From: CAYILC01 sp964364145
Lineage (GTDB): Bacteria > Patescibacteriota > Microgenomatia > UBA1400 > UBA12028
Direction: 5' to 3'
Assembly (NCBI GenBank): GCA_964364145.1
Contig: CAYILC010000059.1
Location: forward strand, 1-5,274
Length of the DNA: 5,274 bases
The notes under the pieces are model-generated. The model was not told the DNA's origin. It ran no database searches and was given only the letters and a program-made list of their open reading frames with translations. Numbering within the stretch: the first letter of the stretch is position 1; every line of letters begins with the position of its first letter. This document shows, one piece after another, positions 5,080 to 5,274 of this stretch. The position numbers and the translations under genes were made by a program.

Positions 5080-5274
5080 ATGCCTAAGGGGAAAGTCGTA
5101 AGACGCGAAGAGAGGAGCCTGCGTCCCATCAGGTAGTTGGCGGGGTAATAGCCCACCAAGCCTATGACGGGTAGCCGATGTGAGAGCATGATCGGTCACA
5201 AGGTAACTGAGACACGGTGCCTACACCTACGGGTGGCAGCAACTGGGAATCTTGCGCAATGGACGAAAGTCTGA

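Larger units (their letters stand above)
4709..5274 (+). rRNA. rrs: 16S ribosomal RNA, 5' part, with expanded V1 and V2 regions
   Basis: Conserved blocks appear in order: TTTGATCCTGG at 4720-4730, GGATGAACGCTGGCGG, GCATGCAAGTCGAGCG, GACGGGTGAGTAACACGTAG, GGTAGTTGGCGGGGTAA, AACTGAGACACGG and CCTACGGGTGGCAGC near the end. Aligning TTTGATC to E. coli base 12 puts the mature 5' end near 4709. The window ends at about E. coli position 389, yet 566 bases are used, so roughly 180 extra bases are present. They sit in helix 6 (4777-4877, closed by a perfect 15-bp stem) and in the helix 8-10 area (about 4960-5088). Changes around helix 340 are compensated (CACC-TACG-GGTG in place of CTCC-TACG-GGAG; AGGT/GCCT in place of CTGG/CCAG), which argues for a functional gene. 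A 10-N gap interrupts it. The 3' part, including the anti-SD, is outside the window. The pattern suggests a Patescibacteria lineage. Confidence 0.95.

Noticed and set aside
4960..5088. Group I intron or homing-endonuclease intron in 16S
   Set aside because: I see no conserved group I core, no LAGLIDADG-type frame, and the site is a variable region; an rRNA expansion fits better. The N gap prevents a final decision.
4919..5199. Short open frames inside the 16S gene on both strands
   Set aside because: They overlap conserved rRNA blocks and one runs through the N gap; they are not genes.
1..5274. CRISPR array, insertion sequence or attachment site
   Set aside because: No spaced direct repeats, transposase motifs or integrase-type repeats were seen.

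Overview
The window looks like chromosomal DNA from a Candidate Phyla Radiation (Patescibacteria) bacterium, assembled from a metagenome. The taxonomic guess rests on the partial 16S rRNA gene. Its conserved blocks read clearly as bacterial, but helix 6 and the helix 8-10 area are strongly expanded, and compensated changes in the 340 region resemble those known from uncultured lineages. I cannot name the phylum from about 390 E. coli-equivalent positions. The run of 10 N inside the 16S gene marks a scaffold gap. No in-frame TGA occurs in any of the five long genes, so the UGA=Gly code of Gracilibacteria/Absconditabacteria is not supported.

Layout. (1) 1-596, plus strand: 3' part of a DUF1704/MATCAP-like zinc metallopeptidase gene, cut by the window edge. 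(2) 626-1408, plus: a GNAT-fold acyltransferase-like protein in the same probable operon. (3) 1405-2181, minus: a family 2 glycosyltransferase, convergent with (2); the two stop codons share one CTAG. (4) 2182-2255: a compact divergent promoter region, with a TACAAT -10 box 6-7 bases before each start codon and no Shine-Dalgarno on either side, so both flanking genes may be leaderless. (5) 2256-3356, plus: mnmA, tRNA 2-thiouridylase. (6) 3384-4331, plus: a soluble GGDEF diguanylate cyclase, 27 bases after mnmA and probably co-transcribed. (7) 4332-4708: a dense non-coding regulatory region with a strong sigma70-type promoter, an intrinsic terminator about 50 bases after its probable start site, a long hairpin, a textbook rRNA boxA and further leader hairpins. 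(8) 4709-5274: the 5' part of a 16S rRNA gene, running out of the window.

How the parts relate. mnmA serves tRNA wobble modification and stands next to rRNA, so this is partly a translation neighbourhood; the diguanylate cyclase adds a second-messenger signal. The glycosyltransferase and acyltransferase-like proteins suit cell-surface polysaccharide or peptidoglycan chemistry, but their substrates cannot be read from sequence. The most interesting part is the rRNA leader: a promoter followed by a terminator upstream of boxA suggests either a free small RNA of about 70 nt or an attenuator in front of the rRNA operon. The second point of interest is the structured enlargement of the 16S gene itself. 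I did not find a defence system, mobile element or other clearly new multi-gene system.
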